A stretch of DNA of 19,135 nt from DRQF01 sp964559135 (lineage in GTDB: Bacteria; Planctomycetota; GCA-002687715; DRQF01), in contig CAZLGG010000074.1 of NCBI GenBank assembly GCA_964559135.1, forward strand, positions 1-19,135, given 5' to 3'. A program made the translations under genes and the position numbers. Positions 7,850 to 14,957 of this stretch are shown piece by piece (within the stretch, counting starts at the first letter, position 1; each line of letters begins with the position of its first letter). Under the pieces are notes generated by a model that had not been told where the DNA came from, ran no database searches, and saw nothing but the letters and a program-made list of their open reading frames with translations.

Positions 7850-9726
7850 CAGAAGGTCACTTGCACCACGTTGGAGACTTCCCAGGCGTAGGTCCCTGTG
7901 ATCTCGACAGCGGCCGCTTGGACCGTCAGCCCGGCCGGGAGCCCCATCGCGCCCCAGAAGAACTCACCGTTGGCGTCCGCCCAGTGGTGGAAGGGGATGG
8001 TTCCCGGGGGCCGCGACAGCGTGATGAAGGCGTCCAGGCCCACGCCGAAGAGAGGCCCCGTACCCATGGGGGCATAGATCTGCTGGGAGAACGCCATCAG
8101 GAACTCATGAATCGGCCCCATGTGAGTGATTCCGATCACGATGTCGCCGACGCCGGTGGTGTACATCTGGAGGTGGAGCGCCTGGGGAAGCGTCGCCATC
8201 GCGGCCTGGACGGCGGCGTCCGCGTTCACCCGGCCAAAGCCATAGGTGAGGCTGTGGCCCGTTGCGTCATAGGCCGCGGCCGCTGGCTGGATCTTCGCGG
8301 CCGTCGCTCGAAGGATGTCGCGCACCTGGGTCCAGGTCAGATTGGGCGCCGCCGAGATCATCAGCGCCCCCACGCCTGCGGCGCAGGGCGACGACGCCGA
8401 GGTGCCCCCGAAAAGAAGGGTCCAACCGCCGTTGGGAAGCAGCGTGTTGATGGAACGCGTTCCGCCCGACGACGGAGCCAGGATGTCCAGAGCCGCACCG
8501 AAGTCGCTGTAGGAGGCGCGAATATTCAGGTTCGTCTGCGCACCCACCGCGATGGTGTAGGCGCTGCTCACGTAAGCATCCGGCGCCATGTCTTCGTTTC
8601 CGTTGCCCGCCGCCCAAAAGATCGGAACCCCAAGGCCCCCACGGCCGTTCTGCAGGCAATAGAGGAACGCCTGCTCGACGAGAGGCGGCAAGGGAAACGG
8701 GATGCCGTCCGGCCCCCAGGAATTCGTGATCACGTCGGCGCCCTGGTCGGAGGCCCACGTGAAGCAGGCCGACTCTTCGGAAGCGGTGCCGAAACCGGCC
8801 CCCTGAATCAAGCGAATCGGCAACACCTGCGCCTGAGGCGCGACGCCGGTCACCAGCGTCGCGTTGTCGCCGATGGCGGCGGCGACACCGGCGCAACTCG
8901 TCCCGTGTGAGCCCACGTCATCCCCCATGCCGGGGCCGGCGCCCAGGAGCGGATCGAAACCCTGGGGCGCAACGACCAGGTCCGGATGGCTGGAGTCCAC
9001 TCCGGTGTCGATGACGGCGATGGTCGTGCCGGCGCCCAGTGCCAAATCCCAGGCCTGGACGGCGCGAATGTCCGCGTTCGGCACACCACCTCCCTGACCC
9101 GTGTTCTTCAGATGCCACTCGTTGGGGAAGAGCGGATCGTTGGGGGCCGTATCGCGCAACGGCAGTCGTCTCAGCCAATTCGCATGGGCGAATCGGACAC
9201 TTCCGAGACGGTCCAAGGCCCGCGCCTGTTCCCAGGCATCCAGGCCCTGCCTCACCGTCACCAGATAAGCCCCGGCGATTCCAGGAATCGCACCCTGCGA
9301 AGTGAGCCCCCTTCCCTGGAAAACCTCCTGCCGTTGTTCGTCCTCGACACCCTCTGCGAAAGCGACGATCACTTCGTCGGTGAGCAGATAACGGGCGTCG
9401 GGCACGTCCCGGCCGTTCACGAGCCAGACGGGATGCACGTCCCTCAGGCCCAGCCGAGCCCGCAAGGCCCGGAGGACCTCGCTCTGTCGGGCCTGATCCA
9501 CGCGAACGATGGCTCGCCGTCGCAGCGGAAGCATCGTGTCGATCCCTTCCAAACCCGGGACGCTCTCGAGGGCGGCTTCCAAGTCCGCGGGACTCGCGAA
9601 TGCCAGAGACACCAGCCGTGGGGAGGCCACCAGCGAAACGTCTCCCGCGCTGTAGGCAAAGCGCTCTTGACCGGAAACAGTGACGGAAAGGAAGAGGGCG
9701 AGCAGCGTGGCGAGGGCCGTTCTCAT
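7849..9726 (-). CDS. Secreted subtilisin-like serine protease (S8 family)
   Basis: A 625-residue exported subtilase. Residues 1-20 (MRTALATLLALFLSVTVSGQ) are a signal peptide. Residues about 21-195 resemble a propeptide/inhibitor region and end in NDPLFPNEWHLKNTGQ, typical of the start of this subtilase type. The catalytic triad is Asp240 (TIAVIDTGVD), His274 (GSHGTSCAGVAAA) and Ser443 (GGTSASSP), with oxyanion Asn375 (AAGNGNE). All are present, so it should be active. Residues about 515-625 are a C-terminal beta-rich module ending DANGEFFWGAMGLPAGLTVQ and then VVQVTF. The frame is open upstream to 10008, but the ATG at 9726 is the first with a signal peptide and has GGAG 11 bases before it. 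The stop overlaps the ASPIC start, so the protease heads that operon. Confidence 0.93.
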   Translation of the reverse strand: MRTALATLLALFLSVTVSGQERFAYSAGDVSLVASPRLVSLAFASPADLEAALESVPGLEGIDTMLPLRRRAIVRVDQARQSEVLRALRARLGLRDVHPVWLVNGRDVPDARYLLTDEVIVAFAEGVEDEQRQEVFQGRGLTSQGAIPGIAGAYLVTVRQGLDAWEQARALDRLGSVRFAHANWLRRLPLRDTAPNDPLFPNEWHLKNTGQGGGVPNADIRAVQAWDLALGAGTTIAVIDTGVDSSHPDLVVAPQGFDPLLGAGPGMGDDVGSHGTSCAGVAAAIGDNATLVTGVAPQAQVLPIRLIQGAGFGTASEESACFTWASDQGADVITNSWGPDGIPFPLPPLVEQAFLYCLQNGRGGLGVPIFWAAGNGNEDMAPDAYVSSAYTIAVGAQTNLNIRASYSDFGAALDILAPSSGGTRSINTLLPNGGWTLLFGGTSASSPCAAGVGALMISAAPNLTWTQVRDILRATAAKIQPAAAAYDATGHSLTYGFGRVNADAAVQAAMATLPQALHLQMYTTGVGDIVIGITHMGPIHEFLMAFSQQIYAPMGTGPLFGVGLDAFITLSRPPGTIPFHHWADANGEFFWGAMGLPAGLTVQAAAVEITGTYAWEVSNVVQVTF

Positions 9727-9829
9727 GGAAGCGCAATCTCCAAAAGATCCATGATACCGGTCCGTCCCTGAACCACGGGTCATGAATATGAATGCACCGA
9801 CGACGGTCGGCGGGAGGAGAGCAAGGGCA

Positions 9830-10255
9830 TCAGGCCGTGAAATCGACCAACTGACCGGGGGCGAGGCGACTCTCGACCACCGCCCCCGCGCCGTCATAAC
9901 GAGCGGGAGCGGGCTCGGCTTCCTTGACCGTGACGAGGGGTCGGGTTTCTTCCAGCTGCGGCAATCCCTCCAACTCGAAGGGCGGCCCCTCGGATCCCGA
10001 TTTCCCACGGGCCTTGAACCGCACCTTGGGCCGGGGAATCTCCCGGGTTTCCGTCGACTCCCGCGAGTGCCCCTCTTTGGGCTTGGTCTTCGCCTCCGGC
10101 CGGGGGGACCGCTCCGAGACGGCCTTCTCGTCGCCGCCCGGGCCGGCTTTCCCGGCTTTCACGGCGGCGTGAAGGGCCTGTAGACCTTCACGATCGACCT
10201 GGACGGGTCGCGTCGTATCGAGCCCCACGATCTGCTGGGAGATTTCGCCGAACAT
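9830..10255 (-). CDS. Hypothetical charged, probably disordered small protein
   Basis: A 141-residue protein I do not recognise. The first 35 residues (FGEISQQIVGLDTTRPVQV, then a short helix-like LQALHAAVKAG) look folded. Residues about 36-95 are rich in Lys, Arg, Glu, Pro and Ser and are probably disordered. The end (LAPGQLVDFTA) is more hydrophobic. There is no signal peptide or membrane span, so it should be cytoplasmic. The ATG has GAGG seven bases upstream. It lies 103 bases upstream of the protease start on the same strand and may share its transcript. An overlapping out-of-frame frame at 10188-10469 looks less protein-like. Confidence 0.55.
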   Translation of the reverse strand: MFGEISQQIVGLDTTRPVQVDREGLQALHAAVKAGKAGPGGDEKAVSERSPRPEAKTKPKEGHSRESTETREIPRPKVRFKARGKSGSEGPPFELEGLPQLEETRPLVTVKEAEPAPARYDGAGAVVESRLAPGQLVDFTA

Positions 10256-10583
10256 GGTTCAACCTCGTCGTCGCCTGGGCGCTCCCACCGGGGCGCCTGG
10301 TTTGCCATGAAAAGCGTACCCCCGAATCCCGCTCGAGGACGGCGATTCCTCTCAACCCGGAGCTGTCTTTCGCCGAAGAAAGGGTGGAAATCGTCGGAAA
10401 GCTATCCGCTTCGCCGCGAATGAGGTATAAATGAGTGAGTCGTCCCCACGGCGATTCCCATTCATTCAATCGACAGACTCTTAAGACAATCGAACGGTCA
10501 CCCGGGATAGGTCGGGATGGGCCCGCCTGCTCCGCATCGGAGCGAGAAAGTGCCGAGGACGCACGATGGTCCTCGCGGCCGGC
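10256..10583. other. Intergenic region between the two large minus-strand operons
   Basis: There are 328 bases without a convincing gene between the end of the GT87-like gene and the start of the small hypothetical gene. Bases 10425-10500 are clearly lower in GC than their surroundings and probably hold the promoter for the downstream minus-strand genes. A TTTATACC -10-like element lies at about 10428-10435 on the minus strand, but no good -35 is visible. CAATCGA occurs twice in direct orientation (10467-10473 and 10487-10493), exactly 20 bases apart. A GC-rich imperfect hairpin (GGCGC/GCGCC arms) occupies 10278-10297, just before the hypothetical gene's ribosome binding site. No U-tract terminator is visible after the GT87-like gene. 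Confidence 0.4.
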
Positions 10584-11957
10584 TCATCCGACCCATCCTT
10601 TTTCTCCTTTCTCCCCCCCACGCCGCCAAGCCATGAACAGCCAGGCGAGAAAACCCACGACAATCGGAATGTACTCGACGGGTCGCACCCAGACCGGGTA
10701 GCGGTCGTGGAGAAAAAACAGGTCGTGGAGAAACACGGTCCCCGTCCAGAGCCACAGAGGCAGGCAGGAGCAGAGGCAAAGGAAAGGCAACAACCAGCTC
10801 AGATACCAGGGGTTGGCGACGGGCGAAAGCAGCAACAAGACACCCAGGACGGTCAAGGCCCTCAGCCAAGCGTCTTGGAGACTCTTCCCCGGCCGGAAGA
10901 AGAAGAGGATGCCGAGGCCGACGGGGACGGCGGCGGCAAGGCTCCGAGCGGCCGCCTCGCCCACCGCCATTCTCATGAGACTCCAAAGGCCCGGATTGAA
11001 ATCCCACGCCGCGGCGAACTTGCGTGTTCCCGCGAACAGATCCATTCCCGCTCCCAGGAAGGGCGCGTAGAGGAGGAGAGCCGCAATCGCGAACGCCGCG
11101 GCGAACCGAACCTTCCCGCGGCGAGCGAGGAGCGGAACGAGGAAAAGCGGAAAGAGCTTGGCGCTCACGGCCGCACCGAGGAGTGCTCCCGCGCCGACAT
11201 GCCGCCCCTTCACCCACGCCCACAACCCCGCCACCACGAAGAAGACCGCGATGGAGTCATGATGGCCGCTGTAGGCGAAGCCCTCGATGGCGACAGGAGA
11301 CCACGCATAGATCAGAACATGGTGCAGCGGCCTCTCGAGCGCTCGCAGCAATCGCCACAGAAGCACCATGGTCCCGATCTCGAACGCCAAAAGGATCGAC
11401 TTCCACGCGACGAGGCTTCCGGGACGAATCTTTCCCGCCGCGGCGAAGGCGAACTGGGAAACCGGCCCGTAGATCGTCTTCACGTCGGGAAACGTCACAT
11501 GCGAGAGCACCCGATCCCAGGGAGCCCTCTCCGCCAGGTCGACCCATGGTTCGAGATCCTCCGAGACCTCGACGTCAAGGTGTCTTTGAGCCAGGGCCAC
11601 CTGGATCTCCTTGGGCGCGCGCTCGTAGGGATTCAAGCCGGCACCGGTGACGGCGCCATCCCACATGTATCGCCAGGCATCGTTGTCCGGCAGATAGGGG
11701 TCGCCCTCAACCGGCACGAGGAGAAGGCGGAAGACGACGGCGAAGAAAAACATCACGGCGACCAAACTCTTGCGTGGAAGCTTGGGCGCCAAGAAGAAGG
11801 CGTAGACCTGCAGAACGAACGCACCCATGCAGAGCGCCACATAGGCGGGCATGTCGGTCACGCGGGTGGAGAGAATGTGACCCAGAGCATAGTAGAACCC
11901 CGCCGTCACGAGACCGCAGGCGACGAAAACCAAAGTCGCGGCGCGAGGCTTGTTCAC
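10584..11957 (-). CDS. Multi-span membrane glycosyltransferase, GT-C fold (GT87/DUF2029-like)
   Basis: A 457-residue polytopic membrane protein with about ten or more hydrophobic segments. Signatures of polyprenol-phosphate-sugar-dependent GT-C enzymes are visible: DNDAWRYMWDG (residues 91-101) followed by GLNPYERAP, TIYGPVSQ (161-168), YSGHHDSIAVFF and SAKLFPLFLVPLL. The family usually moves mannose or another hexose from a lipid-phosphate carrier onto an acceptor on the outer face of the membrane; donor and acceptor here are unknown. The GTG start at 11957 overlaps the previous gene's TGA as GTGA. The open frame extends upstream to 12116, but that extension is charged and lies inside the TIGR04283 gene. 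Last gene of the five-gene operon. Its neighbour, a GT2 enzyme, could supply the lipid-linked donor (inference). Confidence 0.83.
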   Translation of the reverse strand: MNKPRAATLVFVACGLVTAGFYYALGHILSTRVTDMPAYVALCMGAFVLQVYAFFLAPKLPRKSLVAVMFFFAVVFRLLLVPVEGDPYLPDNDAWRYMWDGAVTGAGLNPYERAPKEIQVALAQRHLDVEVSEDLEPWVDLAERAPWDRVLSHVTFPDVKTIYGPVSQFAFAAAGKIRPGSLVAWKSILLAFEIGTMVLLWRLLRALERPLHHVLIYAWSPVAIEGFAYSGHHDSIAVFFVVAGLWAWVKGRHVGAGALLGAAVSAKLFPLFLVPLLARRGKVRFAAAFAIAALLLYAPFLGAGMDLFAGTRKFAAAWDFNPGLWSLMRMAVGEAAARSLAAAVPVGLGILFFFRPGKSLQDAWLRALTVLGVLLLLSPVANPWYLSWLLPFLCLCSCLPLWLWTGTVFLHDLFFLHDRYPVWVRPVEYIPIVVGFLAWLFMAWRRGGEKGEKGWVG

Positions 11958-12688
11958 CCGAGATCGTCCACGGTCAGTCTCGTCGTTTCCACGTCGCCGC
12001 GCCGCAGGAGGCGATCGTAGGTCCTCCGGATGCGGCGATCCGAAACCCCGGCCGCCCACATGAGCACGGCCAAACGATTCACCAGACTCGTTCGCAAGAC
12101 CCCGTTGGCCATCCACCTCCGCGACGACGTCGTCGCTTTCATCGGCAAGACCACGATACGCCCGTGCTTTTTCATCCTTCGTACGAAGTCCAGATCCTCC
12201 ATGATCGCGAGTTCACGGAAGCCGCCCATCTTCCGGAAGACTTCCGTCTTCACGAAGAGGGCCTGATCGCCGTAAGGCGCTCTCGATATGCGGGTCCGCA
12301 GATTCGTGAGTCCCACGACGAGACGCAGCCCGCCGGACGTGGGGTCCAGGGCGAAACGAAATCCTCCGCCGACCACGCCCGCGGCCCTCGTGGATCGGAC
12401 GACAACGTCGAGAGCTCCCGGGGGAAGCTGCGTGTCGACATGAAGGAAGAGCAGAATCTCGGCGCGCGCGCAGCGGGCGCCCGCGTTCTGCTGGGCGCCG
12501 CGCCCACGAGCCGCCGCGACGACGCGAGCGCCCGCACGTGCAGCCAAATCCGGCGTCCCGTCACTGCTTCCGCCGTCCGCCACGATGAGCTCGACGCGCG
12601 GATCGTCGGCGAAGCGTTCGACCATGGGAACGACGCGGTGGGCTTCGTTCAAGACCGGCACGACGATGGAGACCTCGGGCGCGCTCAC
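11954..12688 (-). CDS. TIGR04283-family (arsenosugar biosynthesis-type) glycosyltransferase
   Basis: A 244-residue soluble GT-A glycosyltransferase of family 2. Visible motifs are SIVVPVLNEA (residues 7-16), LIVADGGSSDGT (34-45), ARGRGAQQNAGA (60-71), the metal-binding LFLHVDTQLP (80-89), and the acceptor-side PYGDQALFV plus AIMEDLDFVRRMKKHGR (161-177). The RGRGAQQNAGA and HVDT pattern is what sets TIGR04283 apart from general GT2 enzymes. That family is named for co-occurrence with the radical SAM/selenocysteine-domain protein ArsS and is assigned to arsenosugar biosynthesis. The start is GTG at 12688, overlapping the preceding TGA as GTGA, with AGGAGG seven bases upstream. The partner family TIGR04282 is encoded divergently at 16.7 kb, which supports the assignment. 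The sugar donor cannot be read from sequence. Confidence 0.88.
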   Translation of the reverse strand: MSAPEVSIVVPVLNEAHRVVPMVERFADDPRVELIVADGGSSDGTPDLAARAGARVVAAARGRGAQQNAGARCARAEILLFLHVDTQLPPGALDVVVRSTRAAGVVGGGFRFALDPTSGGLRLVVGLTNLRTRISRAPYGDQALFVKTEVFRKMGGFRELAIMEDLDFVRRMKKHGRIVVLPMKATTSSRRWMANGVLRTSLVNRLAVLMWAAGVSDRRIRRTYDRLLRRGDVETTRLTVDDLG

Positions 12689-13431
12689 GCCCCCACCTCC
12701 TCGCCACGGTGTTGCCGATTCGGGCGACCTTGGCAGAGTTTCTTGAACACCGTCCAGAGAATGATGCTGCCCGCCATCACGGTTCCTCGGATGGTGCCGC
12801 TGATCTTGGACACGCCGACCCGGCGCCGATAACTCACGGGGATCTCGCGGCATCGCAACCCCTGACGCGCCGCCTCGATTTGCATTTCGACGGTCCAACC
12901 GAAGGAGCGGTCGCGCATGTTCAGTGCCTGGAGACAGGGCCAGCGGAGACCGCGAAAGGGGCCTAAGTCCGTGAAACGCCGCCCCCAGAACAAGCGGATG
13001 AGGCCCACGGCCAGCCAATTCCCGAAACGTGCGTGGGGAAGGAGCGCTCCCGGCTCGCGTTGCCCGAGCACCCGGGACCCGATGACCATGTCGGCGTCGC
13101 CGTCCAGAAGCGGAGCCACGAGGCGGGTGAGATCACTCGGGTCGTCCGCGAAATCCCCGTCCAGAAAAACGACCACATCGGTGCGCTCGATCGCGGCGAT
13201 TCCGGCGAGACAAGCGGCCCCGTAGCCGCGCTCGTCTTCGTGGACGACACGTGCGCCTCCTTGACGGGCCACGTCGGCGGTTCTGTCCGTGGAACCGTTG
13301 TCGACGACGATGACCTCGTCGACGCATTCGGACGGAATTGCGTCCAACACGAGCGGAAGCGACTCCTCCTCGTTCAAGGCGGGAATGATGACGGTGACGT
13401 GCTTTGGGCTCAAAGAGTCCAAGACAACCAT
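12685..13431 (-). CDS. GT2 glycosyltransferase, polyprenol-phosphate hexose synthase-like
   Basis: A 248-residue GT2 enzyme resembling dolichol/undecaprenyl-phosphate mannosyl- or glucosyltransferases. It has TVIIPALNEEESL (residues 13-25), IVVDNGSTDRT (41-51), a DGD metal site (91-93), MVIGSR (115-120) and the late GVSKISGTIRG motif (206-216). There is one weak hydrophobic segment near the end (MAGSIILWTVF) and no long C-terminal membrane domain. Its likely reaction is transfer of a hexose from a nucleotide sugar to a polyprenyl phosphate at the inner membrane face. It overlaps the upstream flavoprotein gene by 22 bases if ATG 13431 is used. A TTG at 13413 would give a four-base TTGA overlap like other junctions in this operon; the start is undecided between them. 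Confidence 0.85.
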   Translation of the reverse strand: MVVLDSLSPKHVTVIIPALNEEESLPLVLDAIPSECVDEVIVVDNGSTDRTADVARQGGARVVHEDERGYGAACLAGIAAIERTDVVVFLDGDFADDPSDLTRLVAPLLDGDADMVIGSRVLGQREPGALLPHARFGNWLAVGLIRLFWGRRFTDLGPFRGLRWPCLQALNMRDRSFGWTVEMQIEAARQGLRCREIPVSYRRRVGVSKISGTIRGTVMAGSIILWTVFKKLCQGRPNRQHRGEEVGA

Positions 13432-14957
13432 CGCTTCAAGAGCCCCTGCACGAAGGGCGTCAGCTTACCCCGCATCCACGCATCTCCCGCTCTCTTGACG
13501 GCATCGCCGCGCGTCGGATAGGCACGAATGGTGCGTTGAAGCGCCTTCATCCCCTGCCCCGTCGTCATCGCCTGGACGATCGGCGCCAGGAGATCTCCGG
13601 CATCGCGTCCCATCACGGTGGCGCCGAGAATTTCCGCCGACCCCGTTTTCACGTGAATCTTCACGAAGCCGCGAACCTCACCGTCCAAGACGGCCCGATC
13701 CACGTCACTCATGTCCACGCGAATAGTCGTCACGTCGAGGCCCTGCTCCTTGATCTGCTGACCCGTCAACCCGACGTGGGCCACCTCCGGGTCCGTGTAG
13801 GTACACCAGGGTATCACGAGCCCACTCACCTTGGCGCGTCCCATGAACAGGGCATTTTGAATGACGATGCGGGCCATGGCATCGGCGGCGTGAGTGAAGC
13901 GATACGGCGTACAGACGTCGCCTGCGGCGAATATGCGCTTGGCGCTCGTTCGCAGGCGGCCGTCCACCTCGACACCGCGGCGCGCATCGAACGCCACCCG
14001 AGCCGCCTCCAGACCCAGCCCCTCCACGTTGGGGAGGCGGCCCGCCGCCACGAGGACCTCGTCCACTTCGACGCTGACAGGTTTGCCTTTCTCCTCGAAG
14101 TTCATGACCCGCCCCGTCTCCGTGCTGGAGAAGGCCAATCCTGAGATACCCAGATGCAGATGCACACCATCCTCGTTCATGGCGTCCGCCAGGAGTGCCG
14201 CGGCGTCCTCGTCGTCGCGGGGCAGCAATCTTGGAGCGAGTTCCACCATGTGGACCTCGGAACCCAATCGGGCGAACGCTTGGGCCATCTCGCTGCCGAT
14301 GGGACCGCCACCGACCACGCCCAAGCGACGGGGCCGCTCGGTCAGCCGAAAAAGGCTCTCGTTGGTGAGAAAACCCACCTCATGGAGACCTGGAATCGGC
14401 GGTGCGGAAGCCCTCGCACCGGTTGCGATCACGGCCTTTCGAAAGGTCAGCGCGGCGTCGCCGACGGTCAGGGTGTTGGGGCTCGTGAACTGTCCGTGCC
14501 CGAGATACACATCGACCCCGAGTTCACGAAAGCGAGCCGCGCTGTCGTGGACACTGATCTCGGATCGCAGTCGTCGCATACGCTCCATGACCATCGCGAA
14601 GTCGACCTCGAAGTCGCCCGATACGCAAACGCCGTAGTCCTCGAGACCACGGTGGGCAGCCGCCTTCCGCGAGGCCGCAAGGATCGCCTTGGAGGGCACG
14701 CAGCCGAAATTCAGGCAATCGCCGCCGAGCAGATTCTTCTCGACGAGCGCCACGCGAGCCCCCAACCCCGCCGCCCCCGCCGCCGTGACGAGACCGGCGG
14801 TGCCGCCACCCACGACAACGAGATGGTAACGGCCGGACGGAGTCGGGTTGACCCAATCCTTGGGATGAACGTGCTGACGCAATGCCTCGTCGGATGGATC
14901 TGAGGCGATGAGGTTGGCAAGGGCCTCGCCGTCGGTGGACGTCGGTGCGGAACTCAC
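13410..14957 (-). CDS. Mercuric reductase-like FAD/NAD(P) disulfide oxidoreductase
   Basis: A 515-residue class-I pyridine nucleotide-disulfide oxidoreductase. FAD binding is shown by VVVGGGTAGLVTA (about 47-59) and IFAAGDV (342-348). The NAD(P) site is VVGGGPIGSEMAQAFARLG (214-232). The redox-active pair is Cys81-Cys86 in GGDCLNFGCVPSK. A C-terminal dimerisation domain follows (residues about 380-515). Dihydrolipoamide dehydrogenases carry a His-Pro-Thr...Glu catalytic dyad; here the position reads AYPTRGDA (residues 479-486), so the His is Tyr, as in the MerA-like branch. The vicinal C-terminal cysteines and N-terminal metal domain of true MerA are absent, so mercury reduction is doubtful. 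Start is GTG, overlapping the preceding TGA, with GGAG eight bases upstream. Related proteins are often encoded next to TVP38-family genes, as here. Confidence 0.9.
   Translation of the reverse strand: MSSAPTSTDGEALANLIASDPSDEALRQHVHPKDWVNPTPSGRYHLVVVGGGTAGLVTAAGAAGLGARVALVEKNLLGGDCLNFGCVPSKAILAASRKAAAHRGLEDYGVCVSGDFEVDFAMVMERMRRLRSEISVHDSAARFRELGVDVYLGHGQFTSPNTLTVGDAALTFRKAVIATGARASAPPIPGLHEVGFLTNESLFRLTERPRRLGVVGGGPIGSEMAQAFARLGSEVHMVELAPRLLPRDDEDAAALLADAMNEDGVHLHLGISGLAFSSTETGRVMNFEEKGKPVSVEVDEVLVAAGRLPNVEGLGLEAARVAFDARRGVEVDGRLRTSAKRIFAAGDVCTPYRFTHAADAMARIVIQNALFMGRAKVSGLVIPWCTYTDPEVAHVGLTGQQIKEQGLDVTTIRVDMSDVDRAVLDGEVRGFVKIHVKTGSAEILGATVMGRDAGDLLAPIVQAMTTGQGMKALQRTIRAYPTRGDAVKRAGDAWMRGKLTPFVQGLLKRWLSWTL

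Noticed and set aside
10188..10469. 93-codon minus-strand frame overlapping the start of the small hypothetical gene
   Set aside because: No ribosome binding site of note and a composition like non-coding translation. The overlapping 141-residue frame has a better start.
10566..12020. Plus-strand open frame of 484 codons opposite the GT87-like gene
   Set aside because: Low-complexity charged translation; the minus strand encodes a clear multi-span glycosyltransferase with family motifs.
13410..14957. Annotation as true mercuric reductase (MerA)
   Set aside because: The N-terminal metal-binding domain and the C-terminal vicinal cysteines needed for Hg(II) handling are absent.
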